A stretch of 64,000 bases of DNA, taken from contig CM065392.1 of NCBI GenBank assembly GCA_033060915.1, positions 9,379,501 to 9,443,500 of the forward strand, in the 5' to 3' direction. The notes under the pieces were generated by a model. It ran no database searches. It was not told the DNA's origin and saw only the letters and a list, made by a program, of their open reading frames with translations. This DNA is from Euryodendron excelsum. Taxonomy: Eukaryota; Streptophyta; Magnoliopsida; Ericales; Pentaphylacaceae. Shown here in pieces: positions 1 to 10,986 of this stretch (position 1 is the stretch's first letter; every line of letters starts with the position of its first letter). Made by a program: the position numbers and the translations under genes.

Positions 1-1172
1 AAGAATTTAGACTAATTGGCCAGATTGTCATGCCCAAACCAATGAATATTCTGGACAGTGTTTTAGATTATTTAATAATATAGCAGATGCTCTACAAGAA
101 TGGCAAGAGCATTAAACAGTTCCTAAACTTTCAAAATTAATGTCTCAGGCTTTAACTAACAAAGTTAAATATGGGATTTAAGATTTTTTCAATCTAGGAA
201 TATAAAAAAAAAAATTATGATGAATTAAATGGTGTTTGGAAAAGTCATATTTTGGGAGGCCAATATAAAGTTGAGTTTAGACATCATATGAGTAAATTAG
301 CAATTAAAATTGCTGAACAAACAGCAAAACTTAATGTGTTTAAAAATCTGAATTTCCAAATCATAAAACAAATGAATTGAACTGATGAATTTAGTTTTGA
401 AAAAATAAATAATTTTCCTCAATTAGCTGATCTTATAGAAAATGAGTTTTCTGATCCAGTATTTGAAAAAATAAAAAAGATTTGTTTATATGAAAAAGTA
501 AGAAAAATACTTCCTACTAAACTCTTCAAAATAGGAATTCAGTGAAAAATTGAAGACTAAAAGGAGAAAATAAATCAATTTTTTTCTGGTAATTTGCATA
601 ATATTAATTTAACAAATAATATTCCAAAAATAACCTCGCTTATAAACCATGAGTAATGATTTGAAGAAGATATTGAATGGGGAATGATTAATCAAGTCAT
701 ATTCCAAATTCTTGTTACTGAAAAATAGGCAAAATTCCATATGATGATCAAAGCAATGCTCTCATATGTAGTAAAAAGCTACAAATAGAGCAAATATTTT
801 ACTTTTTGGATTGCAAGTTCAGTCGGATGGCGTGAAAAAGAAAAATTCTTTCAACCACACCAAATTTGGTATGTAAAGGCTACTAAAGATCACAAGTTCG
901 AAAAAAAATTTATGGAAGCCCAGTATCCCGTTGATACCATTATAGCTGAAGATTATTGAATTCAAAATTTGTTAAAACTGTCACAAACAGTAAGACAGAT
1001 TCAGGGAACTGCAACTCCACCATTCATAGTTACAGATGGAAAATGCCTATTTATTACTAATCATCCTATTACTTATGAAAGATCAGCATCTCAACAACGA
1101 GAAACAGAACAATTTTTAGTAAAATTAGCTATAAGAAGATATCTTGATCTATCTATTGAACTAACAATTTGA
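1..1172 (+). pseudogene. Endogenous caulimovirid: 3'-terminal ORF remnant
   Basis: The plus strand reads as a broken but recognisably continuous protein, with several in-frame stops and frame changes. The last uninterrupted piece is 969-1172. It is AT-rich and Lys/Ile/Asn-rich like the pararetroviral proteins at 1.7-4.2 kb. It is followed within 500 bp by a caulimovirid-type promoter, the place where the last ORF of a cavemovirus- or solendovirus-like genome (the translational transactivator or inclusion-body protein) would lie. I recognise no diagnostic motif in it, so the role rests on position only. It is non-functional because of the stops. The left end is cut by the window. Confidence 0.4.
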
Positions 1173-1499
1173 CGCAGAAAGCCTGGAGGAGGACCAAATA
1201 TTAGCAGAACAAACGCCAACATCAACTCCTTCTGAAGATAGCGTCTACTATCACAATCTAGAAAATGCGATGGAAGGAAGAAACGTAGTGGACCCATGGA
1301 TAGGAGAAATCAACTTTCTGATCCAAAGATTTTGTCAGCTTCTGCAGCTGTCTTTTGATCGACTGCAAAATTATCCAACACACGCAAAGACACCTGGCAT
1401 AAGCTTAAACGTCAACTCGAGAGAAACGGAAAAAAAAAAAAAAAAATTTGTCCTCTTCAAAGCTAAAGTCAAAGACGTAGTAAGTTAAATGACTTTGTT

Positions 1500-1665
1500 T
1501 TCAAAGTCAGGTGAAGAGTGTCAGAAGAAAAGAAGATTCTTATCAAAAAAGATAAGATTTTGTGTACGATGGTAGGTAAGGTTGTAATAATTTTTCTTAT
1601 CGTTTACTCCTCTAATTGTCTATAAAAAGGGAGCCTTGTATTCAATTCGTGGATCGTTTAAATTT
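1500..1665 (+). promoter_or_regulatory. Caulimovirid-like (35S-type) promoter region
   Basis: A TATA box with GC-rich flank (TATAAAAAGGGAGCC, 1621-1635) follows a purine-rich stretch and the end of the upstream viral ORF. A TATAAAAAG-type box between the last ORF and the leader is typical of the pregenomic-RNA promoter of plant pararetroviruses. Expected transcription would start near 1650-1660 and run right, straight into the minus-strand viral genes. Whether it is active cannot be told from sequence. Confidence 0.4.
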
Positions 1666-2275
1666 CTATAATATTTTTGCTTAAATGTTTTGTAGAAGCT
1701 TCTGGTAATTTTGTCAATTCATGAATGGTTTTTCATTTAATTGATAGATCATTAGAGTCTGATTTCATATTTAATCCTCTTTTTTTTATTCTGATTCTAA
1801 CTGTATCTTTTAAGTTAGGATCATTTGTAAAAATAAAGTAATTTGGTCATATGTTAAACCATATTACTCCATTTACAAGATTTGATTGCATTCCTCCTAT
1901 TAAAGCATTAATAGGATCATAGAATCTATTATCTAAAACAACTGTTAATATGGGGGTATCTATTCCTTGTCGGAATAAAGCATTAATTCTGATTTGAATT
2001 AAGCCTATATAGATATATCTTATTTCTGGATAGTTTTCTTCCATCTAGCAATTTTTCTTTTATCAAAAATAGGAATGTCTACCTTTCCTTCAGATGATAA
2101 TTCAGCGTTTGTATTTTCACTAAACTATTCAAAAACTCTAGTTGAGAATATTTTGAACTTAGATAATTTATAGATTTCTTCTTTTTTAACTTCTTGTCTT
2201 TTTGACAATGCTTCTAATTGTTTTTCGGTAAAGGTAAGTTCTTCACCTATTATATCTCCTAATTTCAACATTTAT
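1665..2275 (-). pseudogene. Endogenous caulimovirid movement protein remnant
   Basis: The clearest uninterrupted piece is 2044-1847. It has the 30K-superfamily movement-protein core seen in caulimovirids: an IGLIQIRI-like strand, a 'DTPILTVVLDNRF' stretch, then an 'ALIGGMQ' motif. Reading continues through a stop to about 1740, with the 'RIKKRGLNMK' region expected after the core. The N-terminal part probably starts at a Met near 2272 and runs through frame breaks. Stops and shifts make it non-functional. In the virus this protein moves virions or nucleoprotein through plasmodesmata. It lies downstream of the capsid region on the same strand, an order known from cavemoviruses and solendoviruses. 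Confidence 0.6.
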
Positions 2276-3360
2276 GTTTCTTCTGCAGGACTTTTTTCTA
2301 AGGCTGCAGAGCTTTCTTACATCATGAAGAAATATTCTTCTTCTTCAAAACTTTCTACTTCATATAATATTTCTTCTACATCAGATATTTCTTCTCCAAA
2401 ATAGAAGTTCTAGTTCTTGTTCTTCAAGAACCTTTATCATATTTTTTGCACTTCTTTCCTTTTTAGGACACTTTGGTGCAAATTGACCTTCTTCGTTATA
2501 TATGTAACATTTACAACCTTTTTTGGTTGGTTTTTTAGAAAAAAAAAATTCTAATATACTTCTTCTTTTTTGAAAAAATTGTTCTCTTTTTTCAAGGTTC
2601 CCATTTAAAATTTTTCTTCTTATACGACTTGTTTAGTCTAGGAAGATTACATCTTATTTTTCAATTTTCTTTTAATATTTTATCACAACATTTTTTTACC
2701 ATATTTACTGTTGCTAATTTGGTTTTTTACTTGCTATTTGAATTTTGCTGCTAAGCACTAATCTGCTATTAGTTTTAACACATAATTAATTTTAAAACCT
2801 AAATTATCCACTTTTCCTATTTTTTTTAGATATTCGGAAAAAATTTTATGGCTTAGTTCATCCCAAGGGCTAGGAAGTTTATAGAAAAACTGTTCCAACC
2901 AATATGTATTTCTAGGTGGTTCTACCAAGAAATAGCATTTTTTATACGTTTTGCAATATTCTTCAAATTGACAAATATTACATAATTCTAGTTTGGAAAG
3001 AACATAATTTGTATCTTCTTGCAAAATAGGTTCTCCTGCACAACCACATAAATTTTCTTTTATAATTTTGACAAACTCTTTTAGTATGTCATCCATGCTT
3101 AAAAAATTACTGAGAAGTGCTGCTTTTTGCATTTTTCCTTCATCAGTGTTTTTCCACTGTTTTAACCATTGCAACACATCTCTTTGAAGCATTGTAGCTA
3201 TGTAGTCCAAAAAAATTTCTGTTGTCCAATAATTTCTATAATTAATAATTAGAATGAACAAGGTTTGTGCCCAATCATCGATGATTCTTTCTTGATCTTC
3301 AAATGCTATATTTGTTAGATCAAGATAGGTTTCGTTTTGAGCAACTGTTTGTTTATTCAT
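2276..3360 (-). pseudogene. Endogenous caulimovirid capsid (coat protein) region with degenerate zinc knuckle
   Basis: A 200-residue open stretch (3360-2758) has the caulimovirid coat-protein layout. It contains a helical core, a Cys-rich segment (LCGCAGEP, LCNICQFEEYC) and the 'YWLEQFFYKLPSPWDE' region close to the nucleocapsid core end. Further along the strand (about 2520-2440) is a CCHC-like knuckle whose second Cys and whose His are replaced (reads as CYIYNEEGQFAPKC). An acidic tail follows at about 2400-2330. Stops and shifts after 2758 interrupt it. It would package viral DNA; as found it is a fossil. Confidence 0.6.
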
Positions 3361-4237
3361 ATCGTCTTTTCTAGTATATTAAGGACTACACTCTGCACTG
3401 GTTGTGGGTTTAGTTTCTGATTTAATTTCCTTTGTTTCATTTGTCTCTATATCTTCTGTTGACTCAATATTTTCAAACAACTCGGGATCGATAGGTTCTT
3501 CTATCTTTCGTTTCCTAGATGACTCTCCAGTGTTTAAAGAAGTGTTATTATTATTTTCATCATCAGTGTTTTCCTCAGATGAATCACTCACCACGTTGGC
3601 TGCATGGCTAGTGGAAGTGTCATCTTCATTATCAGATGAGGAAAGATCCACCTAATTAAAATGAGCTAATAATTCCTCATATTGTAAGGATATTTCTCGT
3701 ATTCGATGATGAAGTTCATTACGTTCGTGAACTGACAAGTAAAGGTTTTTATATAAATTTCAACTACGTTGTCATATTCAATTTTATTATACTTTTCTGT
3801 TTTGAAAAGTACAAATATCTGCAGTTCCATAGAACAATCTAGGGATTTTGTTATCTCCTGGATTATCCATGCCTATATATTCATTTATATTGACCTGATC
3901 TATTTTTTCTAATAGATCTTCGACTTTTACTTTTGTTTCATTTTTTAAATTTAAGTCTACGACATGGTTAAGTTTACTAATATTATCTTCTATTTTATTA
4001 ACACTAAACTCAATATGCTGTAGTTTACCTTCTACATAATTTTGGTTAATTTTTTTTATTTCTATCTATTTTTCTAAACCAAGATGTTACAATATCCGTA
4101 ATACTATTCAAACTACCACTAATATTACTAAGATCTTCTGATTTTTTATCGATATGGAAAATATGTTTATATTCGTTTTCGGATTTGTTTATCCAATTAC
4201 TTATACAGTCTATTTTTTTTAAAAGTTCGCTTGCCAT
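3361..4237 (-). pseudogene. Endogenous caulimovirid N-terminal part of the capsid polyprotein
   Basis: The likely original start is the ATG at 4237, followed by about 63 codons before a break. Further pieces are readable in other frames. They include a predicted coiled-coil-like segment (about 4040-3890) and a Ser/Asp/Glu/Asn-rich acidic linker (3651-3379) directly upstream of the capsid core. Acidic N-terminal extensions of the capsid precursor are usual in this virus family. At least two frameshifts and several stops separate the pieces. The start fits because it lies about 390 nt after a tRNA-Met-type primer-binding site on the same strand. Confidence 0.45.
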
Positions 4238-4628
4238 TTTAGACTCCTGCTGGTACCTAAGACCTCCTATTCAACTGTTTCCAATGCTTAAAATCGATTC
4301 CTAAACTGCTTAAAACTGCACTTAAGCAAACAGACAAATACAGGATATGAGCTTTGAAACTGGAACAGACATATGGGTTCTGCAACAGCTAAGAATGAAG
4401 CAAAACAACAAGTAAAGTAACCAACTATATAAGTTATCTACACAACCAAATAAGATGAAAGGGTAATAGTTACTAACTATGCATGACAAAGACTTAACAT
4501 AAACTTTGAATTCATTGCTTTGAATTCATATCATTTCCGTAAGTTCTAACTAGCATTAACTTAGACTAGTAGCATAGTATTCTAAATAGTAATGAATAGT
4601 TATCCTTACATAGAGTTGAAGACAAAGC

Positions 4629-4646
4629 TACCGAGCTCTGATGCCA
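4629..4646 (-). other. tRNA-Met-type primer-binding site of the pararetrovirus leader
   Basis: The minus strand reads TGGCATCAGAGCTCGGTA, close to the initiator tRNA-Met complement (TGGTATCAGAGC...) used for minus-strand priming by caulimovirids and many LTR elements. It lies about 390 nt upstream of the first viral ORF on the same strand, the normal spacing for a pararetroviral leader. No LTR adjoins it, which favours the virus over a copia element. Confidence 0.5.
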
Positions 4647-4649
4647 AAC

Positions 4650-5390
4650 ACACACAACTGAATAGTTATCTTTCCAATTTATCCTCCATATCCCTCCAGA
4701 CACATTATCTCAAGCTGCCACAAGTATCTTAAGAAATCCTACGGCTCATAAATGACTCCCATTTTAACTATTTTGTTTTCTCATAGAACTTTTTCTCATT
4801 CTCTCTCTTCCTTAAACATAATTATCCTCTTACTCTTTTCTCTCTTGCCTGTTTATGAACCCTCTCTTCATTTATTTATCTCATCTGCAATTTCTAATTT
4901 TATTTGTTAAACAATAAAAGAAAAGAAAAGAAGTGAAATTGGCCTGAGAGTCTTATCAAGATTCTACAATTCTGTGGCCAAAGCGGCCCACGGAGCATAG
5001 TGATTCAAAATTCTAGGAAAAGGGATTTTGCATTTCAAATTTGGAATTGCCATTGTTGTAAGATGTGAAATTCTAATTCTACTGAAAAGCGTTAGGTTTG
5101 AAATAAGCTCCATTCAAATTCGTAGTATTAGGTTTCACAATGTCTTGGACGACTACGAAATGAAATAAGCTCCATACAAATTTGTAGAATTACGTTTCAC
5201 AATATCTCATGCGACTACAAAATATTTGTGGTGGGATATGATCGAGGAATACAAACTTACTAGGATTTTACCTCTGCAGAACAACTTCCGTCTTTGTATG
5301 AAACATGATAGCAGAGTTCTAAAATATTGAGATTTGTATTTGTATTTTTTTTGTTAACACGTGATGTTTGTAAGTCATAGGATTCCTTAC
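4650..5390. other. Non-coding spacer; pararetrovirus edge not defined
   Basis: No coding region is recognised. Two near-repeats of 'GAAATAAGCTCCAT...AAATT(C/T)GTAG' occur around 5100-5210, so a short tandem duplication is present. The right end of the viral insertion must lie somewhere here but no boundary signature is visible. Confidence 0.4.
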
Positions 5391-7399
5391 TGGGCACTGT
5401 GCTATTGCTAATACTTTCTACCATCGCAAAAGAGTATTAGCGATGACATAAGATGCGTTGCTTTTGCTGGCATCACAAAAAGTATTAGCGACAGAAAAAC
5501 TCACATCAATTTTCTTTAGCGACGGTGAAGACCGTCGCAAAAAACTTCCAAAAGTATCCATTTGTAGCAACAGTTGAATTACCGTCCCTATAGATAGCCT
5601 TTTGCGATGGGATTTGCCATCGCAAATACTGGTAGTTTTTTGTAAAATGTTTCATCCATTCATCCATATCTAACTATTAAAAAATAAACTACAAATAAAT
5701 GTCAAATATCATGGAATGAAACAAATAAAATCTCCATAACCAAAATACAATTTCAACAAATCAAAATAAATACTCATTCCAACAAAACAATTACAATGCA
5801 CATAATAAAATCATAGCCCATCACTCTCATCTTGTTAGTTCATCATCACTCTCTTTGTACAACATTAAAAAAAATGCAAACATCTAAAGATATGTTAATC
5901 ATATTAATGAACTATGTACACACAAGAAAAATAATTGAAATGGGGATCTCCAAGATGATTTTAACATTAAAACTACATGAAAAAAAAAAAGAAACGAGGG
6001 CAAAAAAGAGGAGCAAAGAATCCACCGTGGTGAAGGAGCTAGAAGAAATCACTTAAATACCATGTACATGTACAAGATGCAAGAAACTTGCAAAGATCAA
6101 TGTGGCAAAAAAATTGCAATATCTGAAATTGTCTAAAAAAATTATAGCCTCTGCTCCATTTAGCAGCTCCCAATCCCCCATCACACCCTAACCCACCCCC
6201 AAGAAAAAAAAAAAAAAAAGGGCAAATAAACATGCCCTACAAAAAGGCCAGATTCATACTTGATTGGAGAGCATAACTATATTATCCAAAACATACGTAA
6301 AAAGAAATAGTTGCACTAATATAAAGGAAATAGGTATTTTGTGCCAAGAAACTGATGCAAGGATTTCACTAAACTAATAAAGGTGGAAGTATTCACCGAA
6401 AGCATAATCCAACAGAACCTAGATCAAATACTCTGTAACGCCAACCAAAACCAAAAATGTTACAGGCCTAACAATGTCATTAGTGCCAAGTTTTGCTATG
6501 GCCTACCAGTATGATTCTTAAATATCTTAAACTCAAGGAATACCCATATGTTCAAAAGGACACCAAGAACATTTAAGATCAGCTCAGTCATCTTAAAGAA
6601 GAAAAAAAGGAAACTTATTGAACTTCATGGGAGTCAAGAAGCTTGGTCAGAAAACAATTGTGGACTTGGAGGAGGAGAGCAGTCATTGAAAAGCACTTAT
6701 TGTTTTGACAAAATATATAAAATAAAAATAAAAAGATATGACAAGAAAAGAAAAGAAAAAACAAGCCTAAGAGCACTTGGAGCAATGAAAACCAACTCTC
6801 AGACCTTGAAGCCACACCTAGCTGTAGCATTGGCTACACAGTGATGAATTTACACCTCTACAAAGCACAGACCCACAAAAATGTATTAGTAAAGCGCCTA
6901 AGGAGATGGACAGACACAACTTGCCTATATCTGGACTCATATTTATCAGGTTCAAAATGTCACAGTATATGTCAAGATATGCAACATCTCCTTTATTCCA
7001 AGCAATAAGGTCATGGCATGTACCATGTATGCGTACACAGGCAATGAAACAGAAGGCATACCTCTTGGATTCTCTTTCCAGCAATAGGGCACTTGGATCT
7101 GCTAACTCTTTTCCTGGTGCTCTGATTCACCAAACTCCCTCCTAAATACATTCACATTAAGCTCAAATGAGTAACCATCATTTCCACAATTCCTATAGAA
7201 GACACGCACAAATGCTGGATAGAAAATGAATCATATGTTTATATTGCATCACAACATTAATTACAAGAGAAGCTATAAAAACTGGGAGCTGAAACAGGAT
7301 AAATTTCTGAATATTTGCATGAATAGACTTGCCCTAAGAGACTACCTACATTGGATAGACAATACATTTATTGATGTTCTTATATTCTTTAATTTCAAT

Positions 7400-8858
7400 T
7401 TTATGATTACTTTTAAGCCATCCTACAACTTTCTGTATAGATTGAGATGCTGTCTCTAGCTACGAAAAATCAAGAATGTTGCCACCAACATTCCCAACAT
7501 TACTGAAGAGTTCAGAAAAGCCTTTCAAAAATAGAAGCAATGAGAAAATTCAAAATAAAACAGGCGAACATGACAAAGCCATTATGTTAAGTGTAAACCT
7601 CCAACTACAAGTTAAGACCACCCAAAAATAAAAGAAATTCATAACCCTACTTCTACAACTGAGTTACCACCCAGAAAATGGAAATCAGAAATCAGATTCA
7701 ACTTGAGGCAAAATAAGTGCTTCGGTAACACAATGGATATCCCCATGTAAGCAATAATAAAGGATAATCTGACAATATACATAGAAGCATAATATACATC
7801 AAGTTACATATAGAACTAAATAAGAGAACTTCTTACCTGTATTTGAAAAGTCCCAATCCATTTGTATCATGTAGAAAAAATATCCCCAATCATGCAAATT
7901 ATCTGAACGTGATAAAAAAAAAGTAGAACAAATGTAACATTAAAAAAATCATGAGAGTACTAAGGAAATTTACTAGAAGACAAATTGATTACTACCAATA
8001 CATAGGAAAAATAAGAAAGCTATAAGAAGGTTACAGAAGGTTGAAGGCAATGAATGTTAAATCCAAACAATACATAGATGGAACCTGCACCCAACCTATC
8101 ATACAAATCCAAACAATATATTACTACATCATAAGAAGTACATAAACTTATATAAAAAAAGAACAAAAGAAAAGAAATGAAAAAAAAAAAAAAGAAACAG
8201 GGACACCTGTCGTACCTGTGGAGATTCCATAAGATAATGCCCAGGAAAAGCTACCTAAATCTGGTACGTTTCAATAGCATAGAGAGTTCCCAAGGCTCCG
8301 TGCACTTCAATTACCCACCTTTGAGTCAAAATCGCCCCAAAAAATTAAGGCAATCAAATACATAAATACAAACCTAAAATCATCTAAAAATATTTGTTTA
8401 AAAAACTAAAGCAAGGAAATACAAATATCGCAAAGAATCTAAATTCTCAATTCCTGGAACTCGAGAAAACAAAACAAAATTGTGTGAATTTCTGTAGTTT
8501 TTCTTAAACCAAGGAATTGAATATGTTATAGGGATGAAACCCTAGGATAGATAGGCATACCATTAAAAATTATGGGTGACCTTGTGTTTGAATCCAGTGG
8601 GTGGATTGATCAGACATTCTAGTAACTCATTCCGATATCATCCCGGCTTTCGGTGAGTGGTGCAGTGGCGATAGTGATGGCGGCAGTGGGCGGTGGTTTC
8701 TGCGACAATGGGTTAGCTAGGGTTAGCCTTCCAGTAAGACTTGGGGGGGGGGGGGGGGGGGGGGGGGGGGCCGGCGGCGAAGGGGTTGAGGGAGAGAGGG
8801 AGAAGGCTAACCTTACACACACACACACACACACACACACAGATCGGAGTTATGAAAC

Positions 8859-8893
<35 letters not shown>

Positions 8894-8960
8894 TGAAAAA
8901 TATAAGAGGGTGAAATGAAATTCTGCACTAAAACGATGCCGTTTAGATTGAAAAACATCG
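7400..8960 (-). pseudogene. Candidate captured gene fragment (exons) inside the CACTA-like element
   Basis: On the minus strand a 66-bp segment (7902-7837) is bounded by TTCAG and GTAAGA and is open (NLHDWGYFFYMIQMDWDFSN). An upstream segment ending at 8216 is followed by GTACGA and joins to it in the same reading phase, giving FSWALSYGIST before the junction. Further upstream (about 8960-8640) the minus strand has a CT-rich then GT-rich, GC-rich leader resembling a plant 5'UTR with a first exon. A third open piece with one stop lies at 7515-7380. I do not recognise the protein. The arrangement fits host-gene capture by a CACTA element, but could be part of a decayed transposon gene. Confidence 0.3.
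8743..8891. repeat. Compound simple repeat: poly-G, (AC)n, (AG)n
   Basis: It contains a run of 28 G at 8743-8770, (AC)13 at 8815-8841 and (AG)14 at 8863-8891. The run lengths may be affected by sequencing or assembly error. Open frames through this tract are artefacts of the repeats. Confidence 0.9.
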
Positions 8961-9212
8961 GCCAAGAAATGAACTATTGCGTTGGTAACTACAGGGGCGC
9001 AATTATTACATCGTCTAAAATGAGTCACTGCGCATTTGTAGTTAAAACGGTGTTGTTTTGAGAAGCTTTTGAGATGGTACAATATGCCCACTAAAAATAT
9101 GCCGCAAATGAATTTCTTTTTGCAACAGCGTAGTTGCCAATGCTAATATCTGTATTAGCGACGGCAAATGCGCCGTCGTTAAAAAAAGGGCCTCTTTTCT
9201 TGTAGCATGAAC

Positions 9213-9286
9213 GTGGTATGTTACTAAATAAAGAAATTTGTGTCTATCGTCCCGATCATCAGTTTCATAGAATCTGAGGCGCTATC
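9213..9286. other. Target-site segment with left TSD of the copia element
   Basis: Short sequence between the CACTA-like end and the copia element. It ends in the 5-bp target-site duplication CTATC (9282-9286), repeated at 16218-16222. Confidence 0.8.
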
Positions 9287-10384
9287 TGTTGCATATATAA
9301 TTCCTATTTAATTACTATGTGTATAATTAGTGATCACAAACAATAAATAACATGAATTATCTAATTATCAACTAGAAGCAATTTTAACTACAAGACAATT
9401 AAATTTTAATAAGAACAAATTAAAACGTAACGACTTACCCGGTTATTGTTTACAAAAATAAAAAATGTAGAAGTCGAAAGATAAATCGAGTCGAGTGTTT
9501 CACACTCTCTCCTTAAAGACAGATTCACCCCCCACAGTTGGTACTCACGGGATGATGGGTGTCTGACTCTCAGGATAAAACGATCTCAGTAGTCTTTAGG
9601 CAGCACTTCAATAAAAACTGCTCAGCGGCTTCACTAGATGATCTGAACTTTCTCAAAAAATAACAGAAGGAAGAAGAAGAAATCGTTGTATGCAACAATT
9701 CGAAATTTTTCGATATAATGAATGCTAGAATGCTGCTCTATTTATAGAGCCCAGGTGCCTGTTCGAAACACTGGTTCGAACAGGTACCAGCAACCAAACA
9801 GTCCCTTACCGGAGGTACGCACTTGTTCGGTCAACAATCACATTTGTTCGGTCAAACCGTCAGAAATTAATTAATTAATTAATATAAAATTAATTAATAA
9901 AATAATTAATTAATTTAATTCCGATCCTAATCCAAAAAGATAAGACTTGAACTGAACCCACGACCCACGCACACGTCCCGACCCGGACCGGATGGGCGGG
10001 CGGCGACTGCGGCGCGCGCGTGTGTGAAGTATTGGGTCAACCCATGAGTTCCATAGGTCCTCCCCCTTCCACAAAAGTGGGGTGCCCCTTGGGGCCCAAA
10101 CCTTACTCTAAACTTGGGTTATATATGAACAACTTATTTCCCATAAGAAATCAATGTGGGATTACCCACTTTCAACTACATAACCCATATTCAAGCGGGT
10201 GACTTTGGAGGCCAATAACTCATTCAATCCTACACGGATTTGAGTAAGTAAATAGTCTAGATTCATCTCCTCTCGGAGGTGAATCCAACACACCAATGAC
10301 CCGACACAAAGGATGCATGGGTCCCACATTTATATAGGCTCAAAGATTAACAAAATAATGAGTTTACACCCAATTATTCTAACA
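9287..10384 (-). repeat. Copia 3' LTR
   Basis: Begins TGTTGCATATATAA and ends CAATTATTCTAACA on the plus strand, and is collinear with 15114-16217. On the minus strand a TATAAATAG box lies at about 9746-9738. It contains runs of TTAATTAA repeats (9865-9920). Confidence 0.95.
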
Positions 10385-10396
10385 ATCCCCCACATG
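10385..10396 (-). other. Polypurine tract of the copia element
   Basis: The minus strand reads GTGGGGGATTG immediately before the 3' LTR, the expected plus-strand primer position. Confidence 0.8.
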
Positions 10397-10986
10397 AATG
10401 AGATTGGCTGGAAATAAAATATGCAAATGAGAATATTGACTTGAAACAGAGAGAGAGAGACAGGTAGAAAGTTACCGCATCGGGAAAGGTGGCTTTTGGC
10501 TTTGAACCTTCTCTAGTGAAATACCATCAGATTTATTTGGCTAACCAGTGAACATGATGTCTTGAACTGTTCAGCCGTTTATATAAACCAAGACAATAGT
10601 ACTCACACGGTTCCTTTCAAATCATCTAGTGATCCATTCGATTGTGTTTATTTTGGCCCTGAACAATGCCTGGTATATTAATGAGTGCTCTAGAGAAATT
10701 AGCTTTAAGAATTTCTCATAGAAGCGGCCCCTTCATACTCATATAGGTGATCTCTTATTAAGAATATCCTGCTATACTCCACTTGAAATTCCAAGGTATA
10801 AGAATCATTAAGAGCTAAGCTCATCCTAAACACTATCTACAGGTTATCACTATTTCATCATAGAAATGGACAGCGGAACGAGTTCCTCAGTGATTTGTCC
10901 TAAGTCACGCACAATTTTGTTGTCTTGTTGAACCTAGATCTTGGGATCTCCAGTCAGCTAGGTTGAGTTGCCATCATGGCGACTTT
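10397..10986. other. Copia 3' untranslated region
   Basis: Lies between the RNase H end and the polypurine tract. A short continuation of the pol C-terminus is readable with stops just below 10987. Nothing else is recognised. Confidence 0.6.

Larger units (their letters stand above)
5395..9212. mobile_element. CACTA (En/Spm)-like DNA transposon, non-autonomous
   Basis: Both ends carry the inverted subterminal motif typical of plant CACTA elements: repeated TTAGCGACGG / CCGTCGC units (5405-5640 on the left, 9120-9180 on the right). The right end finishes in TTTTCTTGTAG, the usual inverted end of a CACTACAAGAAAA terminus. The left end begins near CACTGTGCTATTG at about 5397, a poor match to the canonical TIR. 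The left terminus is therefore mutated or truncated and no TSD can be assigned. No transposase (TNP2-type) coding region is visible inside. The interior holds splice-site-bounded minus-strand fragments and simple repeats. Confidence 0.5.

Noticed and set aside
4629..4646. Primer site of a copia LTR element
   Set aside because: No LTR adjoins it and viral ORFs follow on the same strand at pararetroviral spacing.
8619..9091. Several open frames with poly-Gly, poly-Pro, Cys-Val or Ser-Leu runs
   Set aside because: They only translate the poly-G, (AC)n and (AG)n microsatellites.
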